DNA from: Datisca glomerata
Lineage: Eukaryota > Streptophyta > Magnoliopsida > Cucurbitales > Datiscaceae
Assembly: GCA_003255025.1 (NCBI GenBank)
Contig: QANY01000230.1
Span: forward strand, 917,787-981,786
DNA: 64,000 nucleotides
Direction of reading: 5' to 3'
Shown here: positions 62,786-64,000 of the stretch, piece by piece
How the letters are laid out: every line of letters starts with the position of its first letter
Numbering within the stretch: the first letter of the stretch is position 1
Notes under the pieces: model-generated
The model's input: only the letters and a program-made list of their open reading frames with translations
What the model was told of the DNA's origin: nothing
Databases searched by the model: none
Made by a program: the position numbers and the translations under genes

Positions 62786-64000
62786 TGACCTAGAATATTA
62801 TCCTAGGCAATCCTTTTATGTGTCTTTTGATGCCTATGAATGGTTTCAAAAACTTGATATTTGGATTTACCATATAAGTTCCTTTCATAGATAGTTTTAC
62901 CATGGTATGATTATTGAGTAGGAAGGAAAATTTCTTCATACAGAATGTACTGGGGTGTAGGTCAAGGATAATAATACTTACCAGGTCCAAGTAAAGTCAT
63001 ACGCTGGGTAGTCTTGGGGTAAGTAGGGTTGTTAAGACTATCATCAAAAAATTTCTAGAGGTCAAGAATTTGAGAAAGAGTATATTCTTCTGTTCATCCT
63101 CAGTTACTAGTACAGATGAATCACCCTGATTTATCATATTAACCTATTTTGAAGATTTTGATCTTGAAGATTCTGGCTCACTTATTTTTAATTTTTTTAT
63201 TTTTCCAATAAGGGTGGCCATAAAGTCTTCCTCTTTCTTATTAGACTTAAACTTAAAGTTGTGATTCTCAAGAGGAGGCTTGATATTTACTGGTTGAAGG
63301 TTAAGAGGTTTAGGTTTCATAGGACCTTTATTCTGTTGGTCTTCAATTTTGTCCTGTATATTCTATTGGTTACTTACGGTTTGGAGGAAAAGGTTCGTAT
63401 AGTTATTATGTTTGGTGAAAGGTACAACGTCTTTGACCTTTAAGGTTTCCTGATTGGGTTGTTCTGGAATATTAACATAAGGAAAGATGATTAACGATTT
63501 AGCACTCTCATTAATAGGAGCTAGCTCTAACGATAACGGTGGATGATGGATAGTTTGGTAAGATTTGCCCGTTATCGTAATCCAATTCTTCTGTATTCTT
63601 TTGAAGACATTAATCTGATCATTATTCAGTAGGGGTTCTTTCTTAGTAACCTCACTGTACCACTCGGGGAAGGATCTAAGGATTTGGTTACTCCAAAGAT
63701 GGTAATAATATTGGTCTTTGAGGGTTTTTAACTGTTAAGGAGTATGGGATTGAAAATACCATAATCAGAATTTCTGATATTTATCTTGCATAAAATCCTG
63801 GTTTAGGTGCTTAAGCAAGTCATTATTGGGTGAAAAATCCATTAAATGTCGAATTGCATATCACTTGCGGTTAGGATATTAGGCCTTCTGATGTCTGGTC
63901 TATCTTCATAGATTGCATGAGGTATTTGGTTTTCTGATATATGGATACCTCTAATCTAGGTTTCTGGTATTTCAGAATTGGTAGATTCTATAGAAAAAAG
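62786..64000 (-). pseudogene. Decayed retroelement or pararetrovirus-like polyprotein region
   Basis: Non-satellite, A+T-rich DNA with minus-strand coding traces. One frame is open for 123 codons (63,734 down to 63,366) between stops at 63,735-63,737 and 63,363-63,365. It continues in frame for 72 codons to a stop at 63,144-63,146, and includes a lysine/serine-rich stretch near 63,150-63,230. A different frame from 63,000 downward reads MTLLGPGKYYYP and then stops at 62,962-62,964. The part upstream of 63,737 also has stops. The composition suggests the region before protease and reverse transcriptase in plant Caulimoviridae-like endogenous pararetroviruses or related retroelements: a proline-rich tail after a capsid- or movement-like segment, then a linker rich in K, E and S. 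No protease, reverse transcriptase or RNase H motif lies inside the window. The class call is tentative. The presence of a broken coding region is much firmer. It runs off the right edge. Confidence 0.42.

Noticed and set aside
62790..62990. 66-codon minus-strand open frame beginning MDLVSIII
   Set aside because: It overlaps a more plausible frame starting at 63,000 that contains GPGKYYYP. The open run is likely an out-of-frame shadow within a decayed region.
63261..63443. 60-codon plus-strand open frame with hydrophobic residues
   Set aside because: It is antisense to the longer 123- and 72-codon minus-strand frames and has no recognisable domain.

Overview
The window is almost entirely one tandem satellite array, most likely from a land plant. 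A monomer of about 187 bp fills positions 1 to about 62,785, roughly 330 copies by length. Only two short foreign insertions (15,421-15,856 and 36,138-36,362) interrupt it. At about 62,786 the array gives way to 1.2 kb of decayed coding sequence on the minus strand. No intact cellular gene, tRNA, rRNA, CRISPR array or operon is visible. The plant call rests on three things: the satellite style (HindIII and EcoRV sites in most monomers, T-tract followed by CAAAA), a Copia-type gag zinc knuckle inside the array, and a flank resembling a plant pararetrovirus or related retroelement polyprotein. I cannot name the species or match the satellite to a known family.

Monomer anatomy on the plus strand, in order: GGTCTCTGAATAAGCTTC, TTTGATATCTTACAGGGCCC, GTGGTTCCACCTATGTC, AAAAGTTATGCCCTACGG, AAGTGGACATGCGCGTGC, TACGATCCGTCTGTTACAGC, AATTCTAAAGCTGCACAGTC, a T-tract of 6-9, GGACACAAAACTAGGCTCCG, ACGGGTAAACCCTGTCGCCC, CTGTA. 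There are two main types. Type A has CTGAATAAGCTTCAA, GGGCCCGTGG and GCGCGTGC. Type B has CTTAATAAGCTTGG, GGCCCCGGTG, CACCCATG and GCACGTGC. Type B is nearly always preceded by the linker GGAGGCAAAACTAGGCTGG.

Layout. Block A (1-15,420), block B (15,857-29,154) and block C (29,155 to about 43,400) share the same unusual monomers in largely the same order, with internal gains and losses. They look like ancient multi-kilobase segmental duplications of one satellite haplotype. From about 43,400 to 48,360 the array is mixed. From about 48,361 to 62,785 a younger, different block (linker GGAGTCAAAACTAGG, TATACGTCTC) contains two inverted segments (49,071-51,129 and 59,151-61,342). These are copies of each other about 10.2 kb apart. 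The right array edge is a third, truncated copy of one inversion junction.

No genes act together here. The information is in array evolution: subfamily mosaicism, local tandem amplification, inversions copied with their breakpoints, insertion scars, and apparent CpG decay suggesting methylated heterochromatin. Whether the array is centromeric, subtelomeric or interstitial cannot be told from sequence alone. All comparisons were made by eye, so identities are described rather than computed.
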